Shown: positions 8,620-16,946 of the stretch, piece after piece
How the letters are laid out: every line of letters starts with the position of its first letter
Numbering within the stretch: the stretch's first letter is position 1
Source: Alphaproteobacteria bacterium
GTDB taxonomy: Bacteria > Pseudomonadota > Alphaproteobacteria > CAAHEQ01 > UBA3637
DNA length: 58,748 bases
Direction: 5' to 3'
Assembly (NCBI GenBank): GCA_017960645.1
Contig: JAGCYU010000010.1
Span: forward strand, 1-58,748
Translations under genes and position numbers: made by a program
Notes under the pieces: generated by a model
The model's input: only the letters and a program-made list of their open reading frames with translations
The model's database searches: none
Told to the model about the DNA's origin: nothing

Positions 8620-8652
8620 TTAAAACACCCTTTCGGGACGCCTTTCATTTTA
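8620..8652 (-). promoter_or_regulatory. Promoter -10 and 5'-terminal hairpin of the methyltransferase mRNA
   Basis: A -10 TAAAAT (complement of 8647-8652) places the transcript start near 8639-8640, where the RNA would begin GTCCC-GAAA-GGGTGT-TTTAA, i.e. a 3-bp GC stem with a GAAA loop. An almost identical arrangement precedes the lipoprotein gene (20317-20349). The -35 is weak. Confidence 0.5.
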
Positions 8653-8719
8653 CCAGATATTAAAGATAGATAAAAACAAACAACTTAAAATGTCCGTGTT
8701 TTATTATAATTATTTGATA

Positions 8720-9946
8720 TTATTGTTTTTTATTGTTATAATATCTTCTGATTCGTTCAATATTTATGTCTTTTTTTAGTTCTTCTAGATGCGGCATATA
8801 GTATTTTGGTGCCTGTTTCGCGTAATCAATATATACAGCTTTTTCTTTAACGCGATTATAAAATGCTTGCTTTCCGATCCCAATAATTTTTAATGCCTTT
8901 TCCCGTGTACACCAATATTCATTAAAACCTACCTTTGAATAGTCAACCTTATCAATTCTTTTGTTTTCATTATAGTGATGATACTCTTCTAAACAAGCAT
9001 TTACAGCATCAATCCCGTAATAATCTGTTAAAATTGTTCGTATATATGCTTTCCCAGCTACCATTCGATCTCTAGTAAAACGAGACATCAAATCACCAGC
9101 AGTCACCTCATTTATATGAAATATTTCAGCTAAGTCATCTTGTGTCAGAACATAATTTTGATCAGGACGCTCTGCAACTTTACTTCTAAAATGGAATGCA
9201 ACTTGAGCCGAGTATTCGCCAGTTAAAGGACGTGTTTCTACATAGTTTTTATTGATCGTTAATGCAGGATTCAAATTTGCGATTGTTTGTAGCAATTCAT
9301 TTTGTTGAACATTGCAGCAGGGTATAATTGTCTGATGGTTTAAATAATCACAAAACTTATCCAATACAAATTTCCCAGTATATTTCTCTTCTGTTTTATA
9401 AACAATATGTAATGCCATATCTTCAGGATTCTTGATTTTATTATCTTCAACGATTTTTATTATTTTGTTTGTAAATTCAGCTTCCCAATCTTGACTTATT
9501 ATTTTTTGTGTAGGCAGAGAATGTTCAAAAACAATACCATTAAAAAGTTTTGTGTATTTATATAAATCTTTTACGTGGACGGTGTTGATATAGTGATCTT
9601 TTCCATTAAAAAAATATAATTTTGCTTCATTTATATCATCGGTAGGCAACCAGTTTTCTTGATACATGGGAGATATTATTTTTTTGTAATATCCTATCGC
9701 ATCCCAAATTGTTATCCTATCTAATTTATACTCTTTGTTAGCACGTTCATAATATTTTGCTAAGACTGGGATAATCAAATCAGACAACCGATTCCACGCA
9801 TCCTGTAAATCATGCATATTAGAAAATGTCTCTTGGCAAATTTCATCAATTTTTTTAAGATAATTGTTAACACTAGCCTTATGTTTTGATTCGGCATCTG
9901 TATTTGCTATCAACCACTTTTTAAATTGTTCTTTTCTTCTATTCAT
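8720..9946 (-). CDS. Unrecognised 408-aa protein with C-terminal HTH-like segment
   Basis: Soluble, Lys/Tyr/Asn-rich, strongly AT-rich codons. The first 170 residues look helical; the middle has a CCNVQQNELL segment; the C-terminal part has two stretches with helix-turn-helix character (LTQDDLAEIFHINEVTAGDL near 270 and EKALKIIGIGKQAFYNRVKE near 355), the second resembling MerR/excisionase-like winged helices. It lies between integrase and methyltransferase with its own intergenic spaces. A DNA-binding role in the element (replication, excision or regulation) is plausible but not shown. No family recognised. Confidence 0.65.
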   Translation of the reverse strand: MNRRKEQFKKWLIANTDAESKHKASVNNYLKKIDEICQETFSNMHDLQDAWNRLSDLIIPVLAKYYERANKEYKLDRITIWDAIGYYKKIISPMYQENWLPTDDINEAKLYFFNGKDHYINTVHVKDLYKYTKLFNGIVFEHSLPTQKIISQDWEAEFTNKIIKIVEDNKIKNPEDMALHIVYKTEEKYTGKFVLDKFCDYLNHQTIIPCCNVQQNELLQTIANLNPALTINKNYVETRPLTGEYSAQVAFHFRSKVAERPDQNYVLTQDDLAEIFHINEVTAGDLMSRFTRDRMVAGKAYIRTILTDYYGIDAVNACLEEYHHYNENKRIDKVDYSKVGFNEYWCTREKALKIIGIGKQAFYNRVKEKAVYIDYAKQAPKYYMPHLEELKKDINIERIRRYYNNKKQ

Positions 9947-10098
9947 GACTTTATCATATTGTGTTTTGACTCAAAAGTAAAACCGAAAGTGCAAAAAGTG
10001 AAATATAACCTCTGTTTTCAAAAAATCGAGGTTTCAATTGTACTAAAAACGACCTAGAAAATCAAGAGGCATTTTTCTATAAAGGAGGGGCTTTTTTT

Positions 10099-11721
10099 TT
10101 AGGGTTTTTTTGCCATAATTTTTTTCCACTCAGCAAAATGTGGTTTTAAAAAGTCGTATTCCATCTTGTCCATTTGGGCCTTAATTTGGGCTAAATTATG
10201 ATTAGAATATGATTTTTCGACAGTACCTACGCCCTCCCAACCACCAATCTGCTCCACATATGAACGTGGCACACCTGCATCTTGTAATGTGGTGCTGATT
10301 ACCTTTCTAAAGGAGTGGTAATCAAGTCCGTCGTGTGCGTCTTCGCTTTTAACACCAATGCTTTTGAAGAAGGGGAACAAAACCCGATCCATGTATTTGT
10401 TGTTGTATTGACCTGTTTTTGTGACGGCGTGAGAAAAAATAAAATCGTTGCCATTAGCTTTCAACTTCTTTTGCTTGCGTTTAAAATAATCCACAAAACC
10501 CAAGTCTAATAGTTGATTGTGGATAGGAACTTTACGCTCGCTCGCATCATTTTTGAGACGTTTGACATTGTGATTGGATCTGAAATAGATACAATCTAGA
10601 TTATCCTCATTAATCAGGTCATCGTATTGCAACGTCATGGCTGCGTTGGCTCTGGCACCAGTAAACAGACCAACCATACACAACCAAAAAGCATCTGGAT
10701 TTTGTTTAAAAAAGTTGTATTTTGGATCAAACATAGTAAGCAGTTGATCCATATCGTATGGAAGATGTGGTTTTTCCTCTGATCGTTTGCTCTTCTGTAT
10801 TTTGGGTAGATTGGCTATGACATTTACTTTATAAACATCGGGTTCTTTATTACAAGCACATGTGACTATTTCTCTAATAAAACCTAATCTTGTGCGTTTT
10901 CCTTCATTCTTAATTCCATCTATTGCCAAAACGTTTTTAGTTATATTTTCAATAGTGTTAACATTGTGGAATTTTGAATAATCATCGTTCCATTTGAGTC
11001 CAACACCTTTTAACATGAGTTCAAAAGCATTTCTTTTGCGAACTTGATGGGAATGACAATTATTGCCTTTAAGTAGCATAGAATCAAACATTTCGCCAAT
11101 TGTACAAGACAAATTAGGTCTGACGGGGCTTTGTGCTGTTCGTTCATCAATAATGGCAGGCTCATCTTTAGCGGTTTGCACAAGTTGGTTTAAAACTGTC
11201 GCATTGGGTTCAACTGTAATATTAATTTTTTGTTCAAACAACTTTTTACTAGCACGAATTGTAATCACCATTTCTTGGACATCTTTGGGCAACTGTTTTT
11301 CATGACCAACTAATTTTTTAAACAAGGTCCACAGCTGTTTTAACACGTTTGTTGGTGTAGAACCAGATATTTTATGAACAATTTGCACACCATTGATGCA
11401 ATAAACTCCAGTGGGTTGCTTTGTTGATGGATTGTATGGAAAATCAGAATCATCGAAACACACTTGAGCAAACAGCAAACGCATTTGCTTGATATTGTTA
11501 GATAATTCTTGTTGTTGATCCATCATTGCCCTCGCTTCATAGTAATTACTGGTATGCAAAGAGATTCTTTTCCACCGCCTTTTGCCATCAATCCTAGGCA
11601 GTTCAACTCTACAATAAAAAATATTTTTTCGCAACCATAAATGCATTGGTGAAGAAAAATGGTGCGCGTCACAAAAAAATGTATCACACTTTGTATCACA
11701 CTTTTGAAGGGGGTGTGACAC
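10099..11721 (-). CDS. int: Tyrosine recombinase (island integrase) adjacent to tRNA-Lys
   Basis: 540 aa if the GTG at 11721 is used; an ATG at 11646 (residue 26, MHLWLRKNIFYCR) matches the usual start of this integrase type, and neither has a clear ribosome site. The N-terminal part resembles DUF6538-like domains (WLRKNIFYCRVELP). Catalytic residues are present: R in GLFTGARANAA, HSFR box, G-G-W, and the nucleophile in SYSNH near the C-terminus. The first residues include the echo KCDTKCDT. Lying just downstream of a tRNA gene and read in the same direction, it is the enzyme that would have put the element into the tRNA 3' end. It appears intact. Confidence 0.92.
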   Translation of the reverse strand: MSHPLQKCDTKCDTFFCDAHHFSSPMHLWLRKNIFYCRVELPRIDGKRRWKRISLHTSNYYEARAMMDQQQELSNNIKQMRLLFAQVCFDDSDFPYNPSTKQPTGVYCINGVQIVHKISGSTPTNVLKQLWTLFKKLVGHEKQLPKDVQEMVITIRASKKLFEQKINITVEPNATVLNQLVQTAKDEPAIIDERTAQSPVRPNLSCTIGEMFDSMLLKGNNCHSHQVRKRNAFELMLKGVGLKWNDDYSKFHNVNTIENITKNVLAIDGIKNEGKRTRLGFIREIVTCACNKEPDVYKVNVIANLPKIQKSKRSEEKPHLPYDMDQLLTMFDPKYNFFKQNPDAFWLCMVGLFTGARANAAMTLQYDDLINEDNLDCIYFRSNHNVKRLKNDASERKVPIHNQLLDLGFVDYFKRKQKKLKANGNDFIFSHAVTKTGQYNNKYMDRVLFPFFKSIGVKSEDAHDGLDYHSFRKVISTTLQDAGVPRSYVEQIGGWEGVGTVEKSYSNHNLAQIKAQMDKMEYDFLKPHFAEWKKIMAKKP

Positions 11722-11784
11722 AGGGGTGTTTTGAGAGGGTGTTGGTTTGTTTAAGTTATTGATTTCGTTAGATTTTGTAAAATT

Positions 11785-11817
11785 AAAAGACCCCTGATCA
11801 GATCGAGGAGTCTTTTT
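11785..11817. terminator. Bidirectional hairpin terminator between tRNA-Lys and the integrase
   Basis: AAAAGAC-c-CCT ... AGG-a-GTCTTTTT forms a long stem flanked by A and T runs on either side. It would stop the tRNA-Lys transcript before the integrase gene, and therefore the integrase probably needs its own promoter. Confidence 0.75.
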
Positions 11818-11848
11818 GCGGAAGGCTTGAAAAATAAGGCTTCCTAAA

Positions 11849-11924
11849 TGGTGAGCGCGGAGGGATTCGAACCCTCGGCCACCTGATTAAAAGTCAGGTG
11901 CTCTACCAGCTGAGCTACGCACTC
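11849..11924 (-). tRNA. tRNA-Lys (anticodon TTT), CCA encoded; right boundary of the island
   Basis: A full cloverleaf is read on the minus strand: acceptor GAGTGCG/CGCGCTC, D arm GCTC...GAGC, anticodon loop CTTTTAA (TTT), T arm with GGTTCGAATCC, discriminator A and genomic CCA (complement of 11849-11851). The integrase lies directly on its 3' side, the classical target for tyrosine integrases. I found no second copy of its 3' end in the window. Confidence 0.97.
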
Positions 11925-12045
11925 AAAATCATTACGGTATGTAATTTTAACCTAATTCACCGCAAAAGTCAATCTATTTTTATGAAAAATATGTATTTAA
12001 TAAAAAACACGTGACTTTTCTTTTTTTTTCGCTATACTGAAAACC

Positions 12046-13149
12046 ATGAATCAGATTTTAGTCAAATATAATTTAAAGCAGTTCGCGTGGATTTTTTTTG
12101 CCACACTATTTATCTTGACAACGGTTGTCGGTTTATTTGATTTAATTGAGTTATTGCGCCAAGCGGCCAAAGGCGAAACAGCCGGTTTTTTTGATGCTTT
12201 GACGATGGCTGTATTAAAATCCCCACAAATGATTCACATTATTTTGCCTTTTGTGATTTTGTTAAGCGGGCTTATTTTTTTCTCGCTGTTCAATAAATCC
12301 TCCGAGTTGATTGTGATGCGCGCCGTCGGTTTGTCTGTATGGGATATTTTAAAGCCTTTGGCTATTTTAGTTTTTGCGATCGGTCTGTTTGATACTTTAG
12401 CTTTCAGCCCTATTGCAGCCTGGACAGCACGTCGATATGAACGCATGGAAGAACGCATGGGGATGACACATTCCACGCCTATGGTTTGGAGCGAAGAAGG
12501 CTTTTGGTTAAAGGAACAAACAGATACAGGGGAAATTATTGTCCATGCTTCTCAAGTTTCCCAAATCAAAGATCGTGTGATTTTAAAAAATGTGTCTTTG
12601 TTTGAATTAGCCCCAGACAGCACGACTTTTTTAAGACAAATTGAAAGTGTTAAAGCAACATTAAAGAATGGACGTTTAATTTTAAAAAAGGCTATGATTA
12701 TTGATCCTGTGAATGAAAGTGCGCAAGAGGTTCCCATTCAATCGTTTGACACATCCCTAACCTTAGAGCGCATTTTGGAAAAATTTGATGATCCGCAAAC
12801 AATGTCTTTTTGGCGCTTCCCCAGATTTATTCAATTTTTGCAAGAATCCGGCTTCTCCGCCATACAACATCAAATGTACTTTCATGAGTTGATTGCCTTC
12901 CCAGCTTTATTGGTTGCCATGCTGTTGATTGCAGCTGTTTTTGCTATGCCATCTGGCAACAGGCAAGGCAAAATCTTTTTCCGCATGCTAGGTGCCATTG
13001 GCATGGGCTTTATTCTTTATTTCTTTACACGCGTCACAAATGTTTTAGGATTATCCGGCAATTTGCCATTTATGCTTGCCGCATGGGGCCCTGTATTGAT
13101 TGCCATCCCCTTATGCTTGTCCGCGTTATTGCATTTGGAAGACGGTTAA
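12046..13149 (+). CDS. lptG: LPS export ABC transporter permease LptG (YjgP/YjgQ family)
   Basis: 367 aa, the usual length. Three N-terminal membrane segments (about residues 12-35, 60-85, 100-120), a large periplasmic beta-jellyroll region (about 130-265) and three C-terminal membrane segments match LptF/LptG. LptFG with LptB pull lipopolysaccharide out of the inner membrane and pass it to the LptC-A-D bridge. The N-terminal segment KYNLKQFAWIFF and the FNKSSELIVMRAVG coupling region near 85 are typical. I choose LptG over LptF from overall resemblance only. A -10 TATACT lies 15 bp before the start. The gene converges on pgsA with a 4-nt overlap. Confidence 0.85.
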   Translation: MNQILVKYNLKQFAWIFFATLFILTTVVGLFDLIELLRQAAKGETAGFFDALTMAVLKSPQMIHIILPFVILLSGLIFFSLFNKSSELIVMRAVGLSVWDILKPLAILVFAIGLFDTLAFSPIAAWTARRYERMEERMGMTHSTPMVWSEEGFWLKEQTDTGEIIVHASQVSQIKDRVILKNVSLFELAPDSTTFLRQIESVKATLKNGRLILKKAMIIDPVNESAQEVPIQSFDTSLTLERILEKFDDPQTMSFWRFPRFIQFLQESGFSAIQHQMYFHELIAFPALLVAMLLIAAVFAMPSGNRQGKIFFRMLGAIGMGFILYFFTRVTNVLGLSGNLPFMLAAWGPVLIAIPLCLSALLHLEDG

Positions 13150-13781
13150 TCATCCATATATTTACGCCCAGACTTCCAATAATCCCAACCAGTTATAACA
13201 GTTAAAATAGCAGCACCCCATAACGATAGACAACCCACAACCGTCCAAAAACCACTCCAAGAACCTGTATACTCTGGTTGGCAAACCATCAACACAGGCA
13301 AGGCAACCATTTGGCAAGCAGTTTTCCATTTAGCCAAACGAGTCACAGGGCACCCCACTTTAATCTCTGCTAAAAATTCACGTAAACCGGAAACCAAAAT
13401 TTCACGACACAAAATCACAACAGCAGGAATAACCATAATCCCTCCCAACCGACCTTTCCACGCCAACATAATTAAAATAGACCCTACCAACAATTTATCT
13501 GCTATCGGATCTAAAATACGACCAAAGCGAGATAATTGATTCATATGGCGCGCCAAGTACCCATCCATATAATCTGTTATTCCGGCCAAGGCAAATAAAA
13601 TAACCCCCAACCACGCGGCCCAAAAGCCATCAAAAAAGAATGTCAAAACAACCATTGGAATTGCCCAAATACGTCCTATTGTCAATAGGTTTGGCACGTT
13701 GATTTGTTTGTGAACAGCTTGAACTGTTGATTTCACTTTTTGTGCAACGATTTTCCTACGATGCTTTTTATGATGTGCCAT
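13146..13781 (-). CDS. pgsA: CDP-diacylglycerol--glycerol-3-phosphate 3-phosphatidyltransferase
   Basis: 211 aa integral membrane enzyme that makes phosphatidylglycerol phosphate from CDP-diacylglycerol and glycerol-3-phosphate. The CDP-alcohol phosphotransferase motif DGx2ARx8Gx3Dx3D is complete at about residues 73-95 (D73-G74 ... D91, D95). A basic 28-residue leader (AHHKKHRRKIVAQK) comes before the usual start of homology (NVPNLLTIGRI), a little longer than normal. AGGAGGT precedes the ATG. It follows uvrC by 32 nt in the same direction, the common alphaproteobacterial arrangement. The next enzyme of the pathway, PgpA, is encoded as a fusion at 51266-52474. Confidence 0.93.
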   Translation of the reverse strand: MAHHKKHRRKIVAQKVKSTVQAVHKQINVPNLLTIGRIWAIPMVVLTFFFDGFWAAWLGVILFALAGITDYMDGYLARHMNQLSRFGRILDPIADKLLVGSILIMLAWKGRLGGIMVIPAVVILCREILVSGLREFLAEIKVGCPVTRLAKWKTACQMVALPVLMVCQPEYTGSWSGFWTVVGCLSLWGAAILTVITGWDYWKSGRKYMDD

Positions 13782-13813
13782 AAGCCACCTCCTCTATTTT
13801 ACATGAGTATATC

Positions 13814-15613
13814 CTATTCATGGAAAAAAGTATAGACTTTTTTTGCAATTTTTTCATCTAGTCCTGCAACCTTTTTTAATCCTTCCAGTGAAGCCCCCGA
13901 GATAGCACGTACTGATCCAAAATGAGCTAACAATAATTTTTTACGTTTAGCACCAATCCCTTCTATATCATCCAACGAGCTATGCAAAAAAGCTTTGGCG
14001 CGTTTTTGACGGTGAGATCCAATAGCATAACGATGTGCCTCATCACGCAAACGCTGTAATAAAAACATTAGCTGACTTTTATGATCAGGAACAATTGGTG
14101 TTGTGGGATTATCACTTAAAAATAACGTTTCTAACCCTTTATCATGTTGTCCTGCCCCTTTTGCCATAGCCATCACTTTTATAGAATCAACACCCATTTC
14201 GTCCATGACTTTTAAAACTTCACTTAATTGCCCTTTACCACCGTCTAAAATAATTGCATCTGGCAAATCATTTTCTTTTAAGCCACGCTTTAAACGGCGT
14301 GTTAAAACTTCTTGCATCATGCCAAAATCATTATTTGTTTCAGCCAAGTTAATGTTAAAGCGTCGATATAAATTTTTATCAAAACCAGCAATTGTTGCTG
14401 CAATCATAGCACCCACGGCGCTTGTGCCTTGAATATGACTGTTATCATACACTTCTATTTTCTGTAGTTTTTGTATTCCCAACAACTTTTGCAATTCGCC
14501 CCAAACATCAATATTTATTTTTTCCTTTTGTAAAGATTGATCTAAAGTTTGTTCAGCGTTACGCAAAGCCTGCTTCATGAGTTGGCGTTTTACCCCCCGA
14601 AAAGGAGTGCATTGAATTTGAACTTTTTTTCCTGTTAATTTATGTAAAGCATTTGCTAAAACAGTTGAAACTTTTTCCGACAAACATATCACTTCCGGAG
14701 GTGAAATTTTATCATATATTTGCATTAAAAAGGCATCTAAATCCTCAACATGAAAATCTGAGATAATTTGAAAAATATTGCTGGACAATTTATTTCTATG
14801 AAAGAAAACTTGCAAACATGTAACACCATTTTTTTCAGCCAGTGCAATCACATCTGTTTCTTGTTTTAATTCCGTTTGTAAAGTGCCTTGCACATGGTTT
14901 AATGCAACAATTTTATCCCGTACTGCCGCAGCTTTTTCAAACTCTTCCTGCGCCGAATATGCTTGCATCATTTTTGTTAATTGCATTTGCAATGTACTGG
15001 ATTTTCCTTGCATAAATTCAGATACTTGTTTGGCAGATTTGGCATATTGTTCCACACTAATACACCCACAACACGGGCCCGAGCAACGTTTGATTTGATA
15101 CAACAAACAAGGGCGTTTTCGTTGAGCAAAATAGGTGTTTGTGCAAGATCGAATTTGAAAAATTTTTTGCAATTCTTTAATTGTATTATTGACAGCAAAA
15201 CCAGAATCAAACGGACCAAAATACGTACCTTCTTTATTTCTGGGGCCACGATATTTCACCAGCCGAGGAAATTGTTCTTTAGTCAATAAAATATAGGGAT
15301 AGCTTTTATCATCTTTCAAAAGGATATTATAATATGGGCGAAATTGTTTTATCAATTCAGCTTCCAACAAAAAAGCTTCGGCCTCCCCTGCTGTTTCAAT
15401 AGTTATTAAATCATGCACACGATGAACCATCTGTTGAATCCGATAAGATAAACGATTTTCTTGAGTATAATTTGTTAAACGTTTACGTAAATCTTTTGCC
15501 TTACCAACATATAAAACAATACCATTTTCATCCAGCATACGATAAACACCCGGGTGATGAGATATATGAGATAACTTAGATTTTAAAAACTGTGCACCTG
15601 TTAATTTTGCCAT
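13814..15613 (-). CDS. uvrC: Excinuclease ABC subunit C
   Basis: 599 aa from the ATG at 15613; an in-frame GTG at 15631 would add six unlikely residues. The domains in order are: GIY-YIG nuclease (GVYRML...VLYVGKAKDLRKRL, first 90 residues) for the 3' incision, a Cys-containing segment (CLLYQIKRCSGPCCGC), UVR domain near residue 200, RNase-H-like C-terminal nuclease (YDNSHIQGTSAVGAMI, LDGGKGQ) for the 5' incision, and a helix-hairpin-helix end (LDDIEGIGAKRKKLLLAHFG). UvrC joins UvrAB at DNA lesions in nucleotide excision repair. Complete, first gene of uvrC-pgsA. Confidence 0.97.
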   Translation of the reverse strand: MAKLTGAQFLKSKLSHISHHPGVYRMLDENGIVLYVGKAKDLRKRLTNYTQENRLSYRIQQMVHRVHDLITIETAGEAEAFLLEAELIKQFRPYYNILLKDDKSYPYILLTKEQFPRLVKYRGPRNKEGTYFGPFDSGFAVNNTIKELQKIFQIRSCTNTYFAQRKRPCLLYQIKRCSGPCCGCISVEQYAKSAKQVSEFMQGKSSTLQMQLTKMMQAYSAQEEFEKAAAVRDKIVALNHVQGTLQTELKQETDVIALAEKNGVTCLQVFFHRNKLSSNIFQIISDFHVEDLDAFLMQIYDKISPPEVICLSEKVSTVLANALHKLTGKKVQIQCTPFRGVKRQLMKQALRNAEQTLDQSLQKEKINIDVWGELQKLLGIQKLQKIEVYDNSHIQGTSAVGAMIAATIAGFDKNLYRRFNINLAETNNDFGMMQEVLTRRLKRGLKENDLPDAIILDGGKGQLSEVLKVMDEMGVDSIKVMAMAKGAGQHDKGLETLFLSDNPTTPIVPDHKSQLMFLLQRLRDEAHRYAIGSHRQKRAKAFLHSSLDDIEGIGAKRKKLLLAHFGSVRAISGASLEGLKKVAGLDEKIAKKVYTFFHE

Positions 15614-15663
15614 ATAAAAAAAGTAACACACTTATGAAAAAAAAGCAATCATTAAAATAGTTC

Positions 15664-15693
15664 TGGACAAAACATACTCCTATGGAGTATAAC
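15664..15693 (+). promoter_or_regulatory. Promoter of the carboxypeptidase operon with a 17-bp palindrome in its spacer
   Basis: -35 TGGACA (15664-15669), 18-bp spacer, -10 TATAAC (15688-15693). A perfect inverted repeat ATACTCC-TAT-GGAGTAT occupies 15674-15690, overlapping spacer and -10, in the divergent region between uvrC and the carboxypeptidase gene. This is the geometry of a repressor operator; the regulator is unknown. Confidence 0.6.
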
Positions 15694-15713
15694 TACACAA
15701 AGGGCAAAAACAC

Positions 15714-16946
15714 ATGCATTGGTTAGTTATTTTGTTAATTATTTTCACCACTCTCACAGCACAAGCACAACAATCTTGCTTGGTTGCTGATGTGGACAGC
15801 GGTTATATATTTGAAAAAGAAAATGCTACCACTCCGTATCCCCCTGCTTCATTGACAAAAGTCATGACGTTATATTTGACTTTTTCTGCACTCAAACAAG
15901 GATGGATTAAGATGGAAGATCCGTTACCAATATCAGAATGGGCAGCAAGCCAAGAACCATCCAATTTAGATTTAGTCCCTGGCGATACAATCACCGTTCG
16001 TGAAGCTATTTTAGCCCTTATTATCAAGTCTGCCAATGATGTTGCTGTTGTTTTAGGGGAAGCTCTTGGTGGTACAGAAGAAAAATTTGCAACAATGATG
16101 ACTCAAGCCGCTATACAATTAGGCATGCATAATACATCTTTTAAAAATGCTTCTGGCCTTCACCATCCAGAACAATATTCATGCGCTAAAGATTTAGCCA
16201 TTTTAACATTAGCCCTTATCAAAAATTATCCTGAATATTATCCGCTGTTTGCAACACCGTCTTTTACTTATCATAATCGAGAATACCAAACACATAATCA
16301 TGTATTGCAAGATTACATCGGTGCCGAAGGCCTAAAAACAGGTTACATTTCCGCAGTTGGCTACAACATCATCTCGACGGCAAAACAAAATGATACGCGT
16401 TTAGTTGGTATTGTTATTGGAGGCGACAGTTGTGTCCAACGTGATGAAAAAGTTAAATCTTTGCTGGATCGTGCGTTTAATAGAGCGAGAAAACAAAAAC
16501 AAGCCGTTGCACGGGGACTTGTTAAACCGGCATTTGATCCTTTGCACAGAAGCGTCATCATCAATAACATTAACATGAATGTCTTTGCTCCACAAATGAA
16601 ATGGGCGCTCAAAAACAGCTTGGCTCAAGGTCACAAATATGTTGAAGCACAAAAGAATAAACCGCAGCTGGCACAGCAACAATCTCCCATTGATGACAAT
16701 GTTATCAAATCACACTGGATAGTACAAGTTGGGGCATTTCAAAGTATAGATGCTGCTGGAAGCATGGCGCAAAAAGCTAAAAACTTATTAGGAAGCAAAC
16801 AATTAGTTATCCATACACCTCAAAAAAATCCGACAACTTATCGTTCTCAACTCTTTGGTTTTCACACAAAAGAAGAAGCGCGCTCAGCTTGTTATTTTTT
16901 ACAAAATCATAACATGGATTGCTTTGTTGCATGGGGGCAAACATGA
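15714..16946 (+). CDS. dacA: D-alanyl-D-alanine carboxypeptidase (DacA/PBP5 type) with C-terminal SPOR domain
   Basis: 410 aa. Signal peptide about 1-19 (cleavage after AQA). Penicillin-binding motifs are complete: SLTK with the nucleophile Ser at 46, SAN at 106-108 and KTG at 208-210. The serine peptidase domain ends near 275; after a basic and glutamine-rich linker there is a SPOR domain (WIVQVGAFQSIDAAGSMAQK to the end), which binds denuded glycan at division sites. It trims the terminal D-Ala of peptidoglycan stem peptides in the periplasm, and the SPOR domain should send it to the septum. A PBP5 C-terminal membrane helix is absent. Its stop overlaps the next start (ATGA). Confidence 0.93.
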   Translation: MHWLVILLIIFTTLTAQAQQSCLVADVDSGYIFEKENATTPYPPASLTKVMTLYLTFSALKQGWIKMEDPLPISEWAASQEPSNLDLVPGDTITVREAILALIIKSANDVAVVLGEALGGTEEKFATMMTQAAIQLGMHNTSFKNASGLHHPEQYSCAKDLAILTLALIKNYPEYYPLFATPSFTYHNREYQTHNHVLQDYIGAEGLKTGYISAVGYNIISTAKQNDTRLVGIVIGGDSCVQRDEKVKSLLDRAFNRARKQKQAVARGLVKPAFDPLHRSVIINNINMNVFAPQMKWALKNSLAQGHKYVEAQKNKPQLAQQQSPIDDNVIKSHWIVQVGAFQSIDAAGSMAQKAKNLLGSKQLVIHTPQKNPTTYRSQLFGFHTKEEARSACYFLQNHNMDCFVAWGQT

